A stretch of 64,000 nt of DNA. Origin: Elgaria multicarinata webbii (lineage: Eukaryota; Chordata; Lepidosauria; Squamata; Anguidae). The notes under the pieces are model-generated. The model searched no databases, had not been told where the DNA came from, and worked only from the letters and a program-made list of their open reading frames with translations. Shown one piece after another: positions 33,471 through 45,215 of the stretch. Where the stretch lies: contig NC_086188.1 of NCBI RefSeq assembly GCF_023053635.1, positions 2,683,001-2,747,000 of the forward strand, given 5' to 3'. A program made the position numbers and the translations under genes. The first letter of the stretch is position 1. Every line of letters starts with the position of its first letter.

Positions 33471-33665
33471 GAGGGGCGGTAGCTCAGTGCTAGAGCCCTT
33501 GCTTTGCGTGCAGAAAGTCGCAGGTTTTCTCCCCAGTATGTTTCGCTAAGGCTGGAAAAAACCTTGCCTAAAACCCTGGAGATCCAATGCTGCCAGCCAG
33601 TGTCAACAGTATTGGGCTGGATGGACCAAAGGGGTAAACTAAATATAAAGCAGCTCTCTGTGTCC
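33471..33665 (+). repeat. tRNA-headed squamate SINE
   Basis: The head GGGCGGTAGCTCAGTGCTAG has an A-box-like motif, with GCTTTGCGTGCAGAAAG and a B-box-like GGTTTTCTCCC next. The body contains AACCCTGGAGATCCAATGCT and GGGCTGGATGGACCAAAGG, ending near AAGCAGCTCTCTGTG. Inverted copies are at 45470-45675 and 51185-51370. Confidence 0.8.
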
Positions 33666-34721
33666 CACTTGCCTCTTAAAACGCTTAACATTTCCTTATG
33701 TTTGCATTTGCTTTTAAAGCACAGTTGTGAGGTACTTCACTTGGAACCAGCTCCCTTTAAATATATATACCTATCTCCCATATCTCATTTAACATCTGTG
33801 AATCATACATGCCTAAATCATGCCCTGATGACTGATCAAGAAAGTAGGATTAAAATACAAGAACCAGGAATATTTACCCGCCTGAATCCTTAACAGCGCC
33901 ATAAACCCCTACTTATTGCTTGTAATCTTTAGAATTAATGAATTCGGCATTGAATAATTGATGGCCGTTTTAGCGCAAGCAAGAATTCAATTAAATTTGA
34001 ACAAGAGACACCCAGGCATGTGGTAAAGAATTCCTCTTTCCATTTTGTCCAACGGCAAACAATACCATTCGGATCGGATCTGGTCACTGAAGACAGCTGG
34101 CAATGAAATGGGTGTGTGAGACGAGAGGAGCCGGGTGGGTATTAGGTTGCTTAAAAGTCATTCATCATGTCAGAGCAAGGCAGGAATCCGAACGCCTGGA
34201 CGGGATAATAGGTGCCGGAGAGAGCTCTCCGCTTGGAAGTGGGGTAGCAGTTGTGAAGCTGATCCCAGTCTGTAAAACGTTATTGGAAGGTTTAGCCCTG
34301 GAAGTTTCCAGTGTGGTGACTTTGGGCCCCAATATACCAACGGGCACCTCTCTTTGCATCCACCAGGCTCTGGCTGATTTCATTGTGTTGCTTAAGATTT
34401 TTTTAAAATTATTTCTTTTTAACTGGGAGGCTGCTAACACGCTGCTCTCCAGCACCATCTTTATTTGGGTTTCAAAACAGTAGGTTTGTGTTTCAGAGCT
34501 CATCTCTCACCCTCTGCCTTGTAGCTAGGTTCTTCAACAAGTCACTTTTCTTTTAATCTTATCAGTTTGGCTTCTAGAAAATGAGTATTCTATGACCAGG
34601 CATGCCCCACCCCATAGTAGATGGTTTGTGAATGGACAAGCGCCACCCCCGCGCCAGCCATTTTGTACAAGCACCCACGACGCACTCAAAATTCCAAATG
34701 TGCCCACCAACCCACAATGGG
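33666..34721. other. Intergenic, nothing recognised
   Basis: Apparently single-copy sequence, notably 33900-34500. No exon or element was recognised. Confidence 0.4.
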
Positions 34722-34870
34722 GGGGGGGAGAATCTACACTACTGCTTTAAAGCGCTTTATAACAGTTTTGACAACTGTTGGGGCCCAGGATACACTGCAT
34801 ATACAGTTTTCAAAACGTTTTCAAAGTGCTTTAAAGCACTTTAAAAGCAGTAGTGTAGATCCCCTTCCCC
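34722..34870. mobile_element. Palindromic element with CTACACTACTGC arms
   Basis: The left arm ATCTACACTACTGCTTTAAA and GCGCTTTA pairs with the right arm TAAAGCACTTTAAAAGCAGT and AGTGTAGAT. The arms are about 35 bp or longer, with short purine-rich flanks on both sides. A non-autonomous DNA transposon without coding capacity. Confidence 0.7.
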
Positions 34871-34994
34871 TGTAAATTAGGCCCTCTGCTACAAATATTT
34901 TGTGGATACCTAAGTGCCGGTTGGCACATCCCTCTGCATTAGTGTTGCTTGGTGTTCCTGCTTTACAGAGGACAGTCCTCTATTTGATGGGCTG

Positions 34995-35840
34995 TCCAAT
35001 CTTTATTTATTTATTAATTATATTTTTATACCACCCAATAGCCAAAGCTCTCTGGGCGGTTCACAAAAATTAAAACCATAATAAAACAACCAATAGGTTA
35101 AAAACACAAATACAAAATACAGTATAAAAAGCACAACCAGGATAAAACCACGCAGCAAAATTGATATAAGATTAAAATACAGAGTTAGAACAGTAAAATT
35201 TGAATTTAAGTTAAAATGAAGTGTTAAAATACTGAGAGAATAAAAAGGTCTTCAGCTGGCGACGAAAAGAGTACAGTGTAGATGCCAGGCAGACCTCTCT
35301 GGGGAGCTCATTCCACAGCCAGGGGGCCACAGCGGAGAAAGCCCTCCTCCTAGTAGCCACCTGCCTCACTTCCTTTGGCAGGGGCTCACAGAGAAGGGCC
35401 CCTGTGGATGATCTTAATGTCTGGGCAGGTACATATGGGAGTAGGTGTTCCTTCAGATAACCAGGCCCCAAACCGTTTAGGGCTTTGAATGTCAATACCA
35501 GCACTTTGAATCGGCCCGGACCTGGACTGGCAGCCAATGAAGTTGTAAAAGGACTGGCGTAATGTGATCTTGCTGGCCAGTCCCTGTTAGTAAACGGCTG
35601 CCCTGTTTTGTACCAGCTGAAGTTTCCGGACCGTTTTTAAAGGCAGCCCCACTTATAACACAATCCAAGTCCAGTTTATAAATAAAGATCCTTAATAAAG
35701 GGAGAGCAGAGGCCTTGCCCATCAATGGACAGCTGACTGAGCAGGCAAGCATATCACCTGGTCACTGGGTTGACATTTCCATCCAGGTGTCCACCACAAC
35801 CCCAAGATCTCTTTCTTGACCAGTCATTTACTTCTTAGTC
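34995..35840 (-). repeat. L2/CR1-group LINE 3' end, long fragment
   Basis: Begins with the CGCCCAGAG-type tail. The - strand encodes [40 protein letters not shown] and [20 protein letters not shown], with more diverged LINE sequence beyond 35540. Similar copies are at 45697 and 58623. Confidence 0.88.
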
Positions 35841-36735
35841 CCATCATGATGAGTGGGACTTAATCTAAACAGACGTATTTAAGATCAGGTTGCAACCAAA
35901 CAAGATTTGGGAAACATTCCTTATTCTATTTGCATCTCCCTACATCTCTGATTAGAAAGGGCAGTTGGAATTATGACATCTTTGAATTATTAAGCACATT
36001 AAACATTAACAGGATGTCTTAACACCGGACCCGTTCCCTGCACTTTTAATTTTTAAGCATCGCCCGTCTTGGATCAAACTTGGGAAAAGAGATCCCTGTA
36101 ACTCTGCTCACCAGCTATACATTATTAACTGTGAAGGCAGCACCTTAATTTGGCTTCCTTGGACTTTTGAGTTCTGAAAAAACAGTTGGAGGTCCAAGCC
36201 AGTGGGGCATCAGAGTGGGGCTGGAGAAACGATGCAGCCGGCATGGCTGTAAGGTTGAACGCCCCCCACCCCTCCATTTTCTGATCTCTGGTTTATTTCT
36301 ACGGTCCGTAATTAATCTGTAATGTAACTGGCTAATCAAAGATCAGTAGTGGCTGCAACATAATCTCAAAGAAGGTACGGTTTCTCATTCTTATCAGGAG
36401 AACCAGCCAATACGTGCATCCCCGGTACCTAGAGGGCAAAGCCACTGACACGCAACATGAATTATTGAGAGTTCTCCACTGGGACGGAAAAGTCGTTTCG
36501 CAGAACTAAGGGCATCATGTTATGCTACGCTGGATCCTAAACAACTTGCAAAGCGAGTTCTGAATGGCTTAGCTGGAACCATTGTTTGAAACGGCATTCG
36601 GGATGGCTACACAGGTAATTTTAACAATGGATCGAGATTGTAACAGCGGTGAGGTTTGCAGGCCTCAGTGTCGTTCGATGGTTGTGTTACCAAGCCCTTT
36701 TGCCTGTGCTTGGGGGCTTTTTCTTGCTGACTTCA
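35841..36735. other. Intergenic, nothing recognised
   Basis: No exon or element was recognised; a diverged short repeat may lie near 35850-35900. Confidence 0.4.
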
Positions 36736-36737
36736 TT

Positions 36738-37060
36738 CCTTGGCAGCCAGTGGAGTTCAGTGGCTGTGGAAAGGGAGCTGGATTTACAAGACCCGGGTTC
36801 AAGTTCCACCCAGTGGAGGCTCCGATGTCAGTGGGGTGGTGAATCCACTCTGGATTCAAGTTAGAACTCTAAAGGAGATAACCAAGGTGCTTGGGCAGCT
36901 CCTTTAGAGTTCCAATTGGTTTAGATTCAAACCCGGAATGGATTCACTGCCCCATTGACGTCAGAGCCACCAGCCTCCACTGGTCCTTCCTCCACCTTGG
37001 GTTCATTGTACGGTCTTGGGCAGGTCATTGTCTCAGCTCCCCCACTCTACCTGCATGTGC
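36738..37060 (+). repeat. MIR-like SINE interrupted by a palindromic element
   Basis: The tRNA-like head with GACCCGGGTTCAAGTTCCACC runs to 36809. The CORE-type middle (GGTCTTGGGCAGGTCATTG, TCTCAGCTCCCCC) resumes after 36984. The interval between is a separate inverted-repeat element, so the SINE was split by a later insertion. Confidence 0.6.
36810..36983. mobile_element. 174-bp palindromic element nested in a SINE
   Basis: Starts CCAGTGGAGGCTCCGATGTC and ends with the inverted CCACCAGCCTCCACTGG. Internal arms (GAACTCTAAAGGAG and CTCCTTTAGAGTTC) also pair, giving an almost complete hairpin. A half copy with GTTGACATTGGATCCACCAG lies at 48044-48110. Confidence 0.7.
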
Positions 37061-37832
37061 TCCCATTTACCTGGGATATTCCATATGTCCTGGTGCCCCC
37101 ATCTCCGCAAGAGGTCCCTTTCTTTACCTTTTGGGTGTGCCTTATTAAAGAGGTGTAAGCGTGCATCACTGCAGTTGTCATTTTTCAGAGTTCTGCTTCT
37201 ATTCCCAGGCTCTAGCAGTTACATTACTAAGGGGGCTTGCATGTAGTGTGTATCCACAATAACGCATGCACCTTGAGGGCATGCAGGCTGCCGTATCCCA
37301 CCTTGCAGCTGCAGAGGTATACTTTAAATAACTGATAACATGTTTGTAGGACAAGTATGTTTGGTTACTCTACGTTTAGCCCAAAGGCACCTTTGTTGTC
37401 GAAATCAACGGAGAGCAAGCTGTCCCAGAGCAAATGAATACAGCACAGACTAGACGGACTATTGCCTTCAGCAATGCCTCACAGTGTTTGGAGGCAGCCT
37501 CGGGCAATGATCCATGGTATACTGCTTTCATCACCAGCACATCCTGTTTTCATCTGTGAACTCTTAGTGGGTAATAGCGCATCTGTGAAATGGACAATAA
37601 TAGTGAGTTACCTCACAGGGTTGGAGGGGGAAGGGCACAATCCCTAACAGTGATCATTCACCTCTAGAGGCAGCTGAGCCCCAGAGAGCAAGAGGATACA
37701 GCACTATTACCAGTTCCCCTCGCCTCTGCCTCCTCTCCCCAGTGTGACATTTCAGATTGTGATCTCCTCAGGGCAGGGTCCTTGTATAGAGCCATGCCTG
37801 CTGACCTCACTGTATTATTATTAGGAAGGGAA

Positions 37833-37990
37833 GGAAAGGAACCTCTCGTGCAAGCACTGAGTCATTACTGACTCTTGGAGGGACGCCACCTTTCGCTGGC
37901 GTTTTCTTGGCAGGCCTTATAGCGGGGTGGTTTGCCGTTGCCTTCCCCGGCCGTTATCCCGCCACTTTCCACATCCATCAAGCGGGTCCG
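37833..37990 (+). repeat. Conserved-core SINE fragment
   Basis: Contains GCAAGCACTGAGTCATTACT, TTTTCTTGGCAGGCCTTATA and GGGGTGGTTTGCCGTTGCCT, a block I recall as common in squamate repeats. The ends are unclear and I am not certain of the family name. Confidence 0.6.
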
Positions 37991-38794
37991 GTGTCACCTC
38001 CTGGGCCTCCAGATGTGGCTTTACCGTAGGGTAAAGCCTTCCCTAACTCCAACATGCCTAACCATTTGCTTTGCTAGCAGGACCTAGTGGGGGGTTGAAG
38101 GACCACACATTCTGCCCACCCTGGGTTTACCTGATGGCGGAAGTGGTGGGTGGCCATTTTTAAATTTCCCTACCATGTCGCTGATAGAGCCAGGCTCGAG
38201 GGCATTGTGGGAAATTGAAATGAAAGAGGGAGCCTACCAGAGGGTGCTTTGCTGAGAGTCTCCCTCAAACCTGGAACTGGACCTGCAACCAGGAAGTAGG
38301 GCCCTGCGGTTCCTGAACAGGCAGTGTCGAAATTGCTCTTCTCACCCACCGCAGTAGAAGGACCAAATCCGGGCAATGTCTAGAGTCCAGGTTTGGATGA
38401 GACCGCATGTTTTTGTGTGTCAGCACAGCGCACTCTGGTGCTGCCAGCAGTGGGACAGAGTTGTGGATCAGGTTCTCAGATTGTAAAGGAAATTTGAAGC
38501 TCTAGATAATAGATGATATAGATCGTACAGGGTATTTAAGCTTTTCTAAAGCAGTGCATCCGTTCAAGAGAGGATGTACCATCCTCAGCAAACCAGTGTC
38601 CTTATAACATGCAGCAGTCTGCGTTATGTGACAGTAATGCAGAAGGAGCCTACTTGTGGCTCTTCAGATGTTTGGCTTACAATTCCCTAGGCTCCCATAC
38701 CACTACAGGTCTGGGCACTGCTGATGCTTCAGGAAACCCGCTCTAGCACAGGAATGTGAAAAATAATCCAATTGAAGTCATGTAGACCAGCCTT
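37991..38794. other. Intergenic, nothing recognised
   Basis: No exon or element was recognised. Confidence 0.4.
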
Positions 38795-38915
38795 CTCCAA
38801 CTGGAGACCTCCAGGTATTTTGGTCTTCAACAACCATCAGCCCGAGCCAGCATAGCTCAGGGATGTTGGGAGCTGTAAGCCGAAGCAACTGGTGGGCCAC
38901 AAGGTGCCCAACCCT
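38795..38915. repeat. Palindromic DNA-transposon relic
   Basis: CAGCCTTCTCCAACTGGAGA at one end and GGTGCCCAACCCTGC at the other, with CTCAGGGATGTTGGGAGCTG inside: a diverged relative of the hairpin element at 58086-58215. Confidence 0.55.
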
Positions 38916-39345
38916 GCTTTAATGGGTGCCTTGAGGGTTTGGAGTATTCTAGGATCCTATAAAGAAAAGTCAACTAAGACGTCCAGGTGAAATTATCTCC
39001 ATGTGTAACCTGTATTACAACAACTGTGTTTTCCAAAAGATAAATCTTAAGTTTTAAAAAGTGATTAGAGTAGCACAAGTGAAACTAGAAAGGTGGAAAT
39101 AAGGAAAAGCCATTGAAAGTACCTGAGCCAAATTTGGCCCTCTGTGAGTTGCTCTCTAGCCACTCCAGACCTACCCCTTACTGCGCTGGATGGGTTTGAA
39201 TCGTGGCCTTTGTGGCACTGGGACCTGACAGTAAGCCTAAACTCATTGCTGAGCTGAGTTCTGATTATCAATTTGAGGAGCAACGCAATTTCAAGCCGTG
39301 TAAGAGACCCTTCAGATAAGTCAAGGGATCCGCAGTTCAACCCTC

Positions 39346-39425
39346 TACATGCCTACTCAAAGGTAAGTCCCATTTAATTCAGTGGGGCATTACTCCCAGG
39401 GAAGTGGGTATAGGATTGCAGCCTA
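39346..39425. repeat. Diverged palindrome-derived short repeat
   Basis: Contains GGTAAGTCCCATTTAATTCA and AGGATTGCAGCC, related to 3317-3409. Confidence 0.55.
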
Positions 39426-40290
39426 AACAATCGGCATTGAACCTTGTTCAGCCCAAGGCCTAAGCTCCATTTCAGAAAAACTCTCGGGGGCACCTTCCCG
39501 TGGTAGGCGGAGTTAAAGGCCAAAAGGGCGAGGCCAAATACCAGCATATGTTAGTTTAAAGCTCTTAATTTCTGTGACTAAGCCTTCAGAGAGATCTTTC
39601 AGCCTATTAGAATAGGAGAAAAATTGCACCAAAGCCAGGAAATCTAGGGAAGAGCATCTCTGCACCCTTGCCCAAAACTTTCCATTATATTGACATTTGC
39701 CAACCCATTGATTATTTGGTGTGTGGGTGGGTGTTTTTAAAGCCAGATCTCTTTCTGGTTGCCACGTTTCCACAGCCAAATGAAGCTTGTCACAACACCA
39801 GCCAGAGAAGACACAGCCATCAATTCAACCAGGGTCAGGTCGTTTATTTTGATTTTTGATTTTTCATCTTCCAGCAGGCTGTTATAAAAATCTCATTTCC
39901 TGACGCAGCTGGCCGTGAAGCGGCACAGGACAAAATCTATTCATTTATTTATCTATTAAGTGAGGCATCACTGTTGTGGTAGCTTACTGGTCAAAGCAAC
40001 GTTTAAATTGAGGCTGTGGTTCTCGAAAACTCCGTAGTTGAAAAGGAGCCTGTCTGGGAATGTCACTTTTTCAAGGAGGTTTATTCTAACTGGCCGTGTT
40101 CATTTGCAGTGGAACTCATAGCCATGAAGCAAGATGGGCTTTTCCACAGAGATAAATGGTAAATGAAAGCACCACCTGTTTAATTTCTGTGTGTTTGGTT
40201 GTTGAAAAAGGCACAGGAGCAAGTTCAAGGGGGGAAAGTGTGCTAATTAATACCAGTATTGGTGGTGTTTCTGTGACACTACAGAATGTC

Positions 40291-40410
40291 TATAATCCTA
40301 TGCATGTTTAGACAGGAAAAAAGTCCTACAGCTCCCAGGATTATCCTGGCTGGGAAGTGCTGTGAGTTGTAGGACTTCTTTTCTGTCTAAACATGGGTAG
40401 GGTTGCATCC
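40291..40410. mobile_element. Palindromic element (ATCCTATGCATGTTTAGACA family), copy 1
   Basis: The left arm AATCCTATGCATGTTTAGAC and AAGTCCTACAGCTCCC pairs with the right arm GAGTTGTAGGACTTC and TCTGTCTAAACATG. Two further copies are at 43028-43148 and 52442-52547, and a half copy at 19616. Confidence 0.7.
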
Positions 40411-40489
40411 TTTGTTGCCTCTGACAAGAAAAAAAAAGGAAGTCTCTAACGAACCACGAGACTTTAACTTTAACATATTAGCTCATGCT

Positions 40490-40585
40490 AGCCTTCCCCA
40501 ACCTGGTTCCCTCCAAATGTTTTGGACTTCAGCTCCCATCAGCCCTGGCCAGGAGGGCTTGGAGTTGTAATTCAAAACACCTGGA
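40490..40585. repeat. Palindromic DNA-transposon relic
   Basis: CCTTCCCCAACCTGGTTCCC, then TTGGACTTCAGCTCCCATCA and an inverted GGAGTTGTAATTCAAAACAC: another diverged hairpin of the 58086 type. Confidence 0.55.
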
Positions 40586-40834
40586 GGCAAAAACTAGCAT
40601 AGGCTAATTTCTTAATCTCTGAAATGTCAGAGGACTTTGTTTTCACCCATCTGGAATTTATATATTAAAAAGAATGCCTTAATTGCCAGTGCATTCCCTT
40701 CCATCCATCAACTAGAAAACTATTTAATATTTGAATTATGAGTCTTTGTGCCATCAGACACAGTACGGAAAAGCGTTTATAGTTTCCCTCTTTTTTGGGC
40801 CACCTCTTCCTTTATTTTATGATGTAGTTCAGCC

Positions 40835-41000
40835 TTTCATAACTTGGTCCCTGCTGGCTGGGAATGATGGGAATTGTAGTACAGTGCGCTGAGTTGGATA
40901 AGGCTGATTTTATTGGATAAGGCTGATTAATTCCTGCATTGAGCAGGGGGTTGGACTCGGTGGCCTTTTAGGCCCCTTCCAACTCTATGATTCTATGATT
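40835..41000 (+). repeat. Hairpin relic followed by a CR1 3' tip
   Basis: 40835-40905 holds a hairpin-element half (GGGAATTGTAGTACAG). From 40925 a CR1 end runs on the + strand (TTGAGCAGGGGGTTGGACTC to TCCAACTCTATGATTCTATG), with the terminal ATTCTATG repeat at 40990-41000. Confidence 0.75.
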
Positions 41001-41544
41001 GCAGCTGAAGCTGTGGGCGCCCATGTTGCTTATTGTACTTAGCAGGAATGCATGCTCCCAAGAAGCCATTTTGGCAACCACACCTTTCCTAAACGTGAAG
41101 TGAAACACCTGTAAAGTGCAGCCAACGACCGTATATAATGCACCTCAGAAAGGCAGCTGACTACCTAGGGAGGGGGAGTTTTTTCAGTATCATGATGGAG
41201 GAGGTGAGTGTTGTTTTTGGTGTCCTTTGTCAAGCTTAAAGAAAAAAAGCCTTTGCATGAAAGTGAGGACTCTTTCTCTCCCTAATGCTTTCAGCCCTTC
41301 CAGTATTGCAGTGATTCTTGTTTAGGTCATTATGTTATCTCTGAGAGGGCGTTAAAATGAGATAAGGGGAAAGGAGTGTAAGCAGTGCGCTTCTAAACTT
41401 ACTGAATGTAATGGGATATGTCCTATGGTAAATTTGTTTAGGGTTGCAGCCTAAAAAATCTGAAGAACTCTAGGAGAAAAGGAGATAAATGAACCTGTCT
41501 TGTTAGCTAATGGAATTTTTGGACTTCTGTGTTTCTTGTGATGA

Positions 41545-42030
41545 TATATCATGATAGCGGCACCCACCATTTGGAAAACCTCCCTCTTGTAGTTCAGGAG
41601 ACAGAAAATGTGGCATCTTTTAAAAACCTCTGAAAGACACCCTTGTTCACCCAGGTTTTCCCTGGGCCTTAAGTAAATTCATAGAATCATAGAATAGCAG
41701 AGTTGGAAGGGGCCTACAAGGCCATCTAGTCCAACCCCCTGCTCAATGCAGGAATCCACCCTAAAGCATCCCTGACAGATGGTTGTCCAGCTGCCTCTTG
41801 AAGGCCTCGAGTGTGGGAGAGCCCACAACCTCCCTAGGTAACTGATTCCACCGTCGCACTGCTCTAACAGTCAGGATGCTACTCCATTTTACTACTTTTT
41901 TATTGTTGGAAGTGTTTTAATGCTGTGTTTTAATATTGTATTTTAATGCTGTGAACCACTGAGGTTTTTTGTTATATTCAGCAGTATATAAATGTTACAA
42001 ATACTACTACTGCTACTACTACTACTAATG
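41545..42030 (+). repeat. LINE 3' end split by a CR1 insertion
   Basis: 41545-41660 reads the last part of an L2/CR1-type ORF (GCGGCACCCACCATTTGGAA, CTCTGAAAGACACCC). A CR1 (- strand, about 41677-41880, starting AATCATAGAATAGCAGAG) interrupts it. The 3' tail resumes at about 41885 (TTTTAATGCTGTGAACCACT, AGCAGTATATAAATG), ending in a (TAC)n run. Confidence 0.65.
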
Positions 42031-42249
42031 CTGATGATAATGATAAACTGCCACAGCAAAATAATCCTATCATATGCGAATTGCTTCATTCTAGCCAATT
42101 TGTAGGATCTTTCAGCTCAAAGAGCACCCAAATAAGCTTATAAAACATATAGAACTGCAACAATGTTGCAACAAATCACAACAGGGCCCAGGGTTTTTAA
42201 ACAAGCAAACAAACAAACCACAATGTTAAGCCATTTGTAGCAACAGGGT

Positions 42250-42840
42250 GCAAAGTTAAAACAACCCAAAAGCCTGGTGAAATAAGCATGTCTTGACCAT
42301 TCACTTAAAGGGTGAAAGAGAAGGACCCAACCAAATTCCAGAGGAAGGGCATTTTACAACTTTGGTGCTACTACTGAAAAGGCCTTGTCCTCTGTCCCGA
42401 CCAACTAAGCGCTGAAAGTAAAAGGACATATAGCAAGGGCCTTCTATAACTATTATTATTATTATTATTATTATTTATTATTATTATTAATTTATTTATT
42501 TATTTATTTATATAGCACCATCAATGTACATGGTGCTGTACAGAGTAAAACAGTAAATAGCAAGACTCTGCCGCATAGGCTTACAATCTAATAAAATCAT
42601 AGTAAAACAATAAGGAGGGGAAGAGAATGCAAACAGGCACAGGGTAGGGTAAGCAGGCACAGGGTAGGGTAAAACTAACAGTATAAAGTCTGCACAACAT
42701 CAAGTTTTAAAAGCTTTAGGAAAAAGAAAAGTTTTTAGTTGATAATAAAAGGTGGGCAGACTCATGTGGGAGAAGACAGCCCTTCAAATATTCTGCCCCT
42801 AAACCATTTAGGCTACTTGAAAGGCAAGTTTTTTTAAAAA
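42250..42840 (-). repeat. LINE fragment with a nested second repeat
   Basis: 42250-42440 is antisense LINE (GGTGCTACTACTGAAAAGGC, the complement of an AFSVVAP-type block). 42450-42715 is a different repeat beginning (ATT)n and TATATAGCACCATCAATGTA, CATGGTGCTGTACAGAG, seen again at 54738-54940. LINE-like sequence resumes at 42760-42830 (GACTCATGTGGGAGAAGACA). Confidence 0.6.
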
Positions 42841-43027
42841 AAAAAGCAGGGAAAATGCAGCATTTAATTGTGAAAGCAAAAGATGGTGGAGTTTCTGCTT
42901 GTGTATTTGCTCTATTCCGTTATACCACGGTGTCACCTAGAGGTTACATTGTAGAAAAACAAAGGAAACCCTCCTGCATGTAGTGCTCAGATCTCAGTTC
43001 TGCGCTGAAGGGATAACTATTAACTAT

Positions 43028-43148
43028 GGGTGCAATCCTATGGAAATTTAGACAGAAAAAAAGTCCTACAACTCCCAACATTCCCCAGCCAGTGGGGAAT
43101 GCTGGTTGTAGGACTTTCTTCTGCGTAAACATGCCTAAGTTTGCGCTC
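43028..43148. mobile_element. Palindromic element (ATCCTATGCATG family), copy 2
   Basis: GGTGCAATCCTATGGAAATT, AAGTCCTACAACTCCC and the inverted GGTTGTAGGACTTTC, TGCGTAAACATGCC. The arms pair over about 50 bp. Confidence 0.7.
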
Positions 43149-43242
43149 TAAACCAATCTAAATCTCTAGTTGCACACTATTAGTGTGTGATTCACTATTT
43201 AGCAGAAGCAGAAAGGCCTGCTTGTTAGCAAACTAAACCATC

Positions 43243-43428
43243 TACTGTATTCCTTCGATTCTAAGACACACTTTTCCCCCCATATAAACATCTCTAAAAA
43301 TGGGGTGCGTCTTAGAATCGCAGGTATGTTTATTATTTCTTAGAATCAAAGCTTTTTTTCTGTTGGTGGTACTGAAATTAGTGTGCGTCTTACAATCGAT
43401 GGTGTCTTAGAATCGAAGCAATACGGTA
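43243..43428. mobile_element. TA-flanked terminal-inverted-repeat element
   Basis: The ends CTGTATTCCTTCGATTCTAA and (inverted) CCGTATTGCTTCGATTCTAA pair over about 25 bp (to GACAC), and each end is bordered by TA. TA borders suggest a Tc1/mariner-type non-autonomous element. The TTCGATTCTAAGAC motif also recurs internally (GTCTTAGAATCG at 43309). 186 bp including the TA bases. Confidence 0.75.
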
Positions 43429-44795
43429 GATGGCTCGGTCCTGGCTCTCTCAGCTTTGGGTCTTTCCCATATCCCTCCGTTCAGTCCATTTTGAAAAGTT
43501 CTCTCCCTTTGCAGGATTTGACTTTGCAACTTCCCTGCACTCCAAACCTTCCTGAGGTACATCACATTGATTTCCTCATGAAGTCATTTTCCTTTTGAGG
43601 ATCGCTGCTCTGCATTTTTGGAGCGGAGAGCGAAGCCTCGGGCAGCTGAAAATGCGGACGTCAAGATTGATGGGGAAAGCGGGCGATGCTACCCTCATAA
43701 AATTTCTGCTGAGAGGTGCTTTTCCCTTTTCCAAAGATACGGTTGTCAGCCTTTCGAGGGCACTGTCTGTCGGAGCAGCAGCATTGACAACATTGTTCTG
43801 GGGTTAAAATGAGTGTCCCACTTTGAAAGCAGAGGGCATATAAAACACCTCCGGTCGCATCCTCGTACTTGGCTGCCTGTTAAGTTCAAAGACAGTTACA
43901 GCCTGCCAACTCTTCATGCATTTAACCCATGGGGCAATGCTGGCATCTTGCAGTTCAGTATCCTTCCTTTCCCCATTCTAAGCTGCACCTAGGTGCTCTC
44001 TGAGTCTTGACTGCAAACAGAACACCTGGCCCCACAGCTTTGGATCTATGAGGGGGTAAGTTCAGTTTGCGGAAATTTTGTGCAGTTCCTCTGAGGAAAG
44101 GAGACAGAAGAGATTCCTAGAGGGCTGCTGAACTTGAATTCGGTCGCAGCTAAAAGGTGTTCATTTATTTTTCTATTTCCTAGCACCCCGCACCCCTTGC
44201 CTTTCTCTTAGCTGTAGAAGGGAGTGGGGGGGGGGAGAGAAAAGCAGGCAGATATAGTTTTTCTTATCTTGCTTCTATGCTTCTGTGTCTGTGCTAGGAT
44301 TAAAGTTGGCACCTGTAATTAAGATGGAATTCATGTGCTGGTTTCTGCCAGAAGACCATCTGCTCTCTTCTATAGTTAACGGTAGATGCATGCCCCTGTT
44401 ACAGGAATGGGAGACCCTGGGCACTGTAACTCTTGATGACAGAGGATTTGTTTAGGGAAGGATTCCTTTCATGAGCGGACCCTTTATCTAAGGTTGGCAT
44501 TTGACTGATTGGAAACAACTTGGTGCAATATTGACCGACAATGAGGTATTCATGGCATTCATTTGTTTGAACATGAACAAAGAACTGGGAATTGTGCAGA
44601 TTCCAAAAATGTCTCAAAGCCTTCAGCAACCCTGAAAACGTTACAGAGTTTAATTCCTTTTATTTATTACATGTATATCCTGCTTTTACTCTGAGGAGCT
44701 TAGAGCAGCGTCTTGATTTTAAGCAAGACTGTGTGGGTTTATGTATGTATGTCTGCATGTGTTTGTAACCTTTCTAGTGGATGATGACTGGAAAA
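43429..44795. other. Intergenic, nothing recognised
   Basis: Mostly single-copy-looking sequence. No domain, exon or element was recognised. Confidence 0.4.
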
Positions 44796-44797
44796 GC

Positions 44798-44845
44798 TTT
44801 ATTTATTTATTGCATTTTTATACCACCCAATAGCCAAAGCTTTTG
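44798..44845 (-). repeat. LINE 3' tail
   Basis: TTTATTTATTGCATTTTTAT and ACCACCCAATAGCCAAAGC, a truncated tail of the main LINE family. Confidence 0.75.
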
Positions 44846-44904
44846 TGTAACTAGTCCGCAATTGTAGAGTTCTTATCAAGACACGATGTTCTGCAAGACA
44901 AGAT

Positions 44905-45215
44905 GTTATAAGAAGAGCCCTGCTGGATTAGGCCAAGGGTCCATCTAGTCCAGCACTCTGTTGACACAGTGGCCAACCAGCTGTTGACCAGGAACCCACA
45001 AGCAGGACATGGTGCAATAGCACCCTCCCACCCATGTTCCCCAGCAACTGGTGCACACAGGCTTACTGCCTCTGATACTGGAGGTAGCACACAACCATCA
45101 GGGCTAGTAGCCATTGATAGCCTTCTCCTCCAGGAATTTATCCAACCCCCTTTTAAAGCCATCCAAATTGGTGGCCGTCACGGCATCTTGTGGTAGTGAG
45201 TTCCATAGTTGTCCT
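44905..45215 (-). repeat. CR1-type 3' end (GTCCAGCACTCTGTT subfamily)
   Basis: ATAAGAAGAGCCCTGCTGGA and CATCTAGTCCAGCACTCTGT near the 3' end, then a long body (TAGCCATTGATAGCCTTCTC, TTTATCCAACCCCCTTTTAA). A shorter relative lies at 53575-53700 with the typical AACATAAG-type terminal repeat. Confidence 0.75.
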
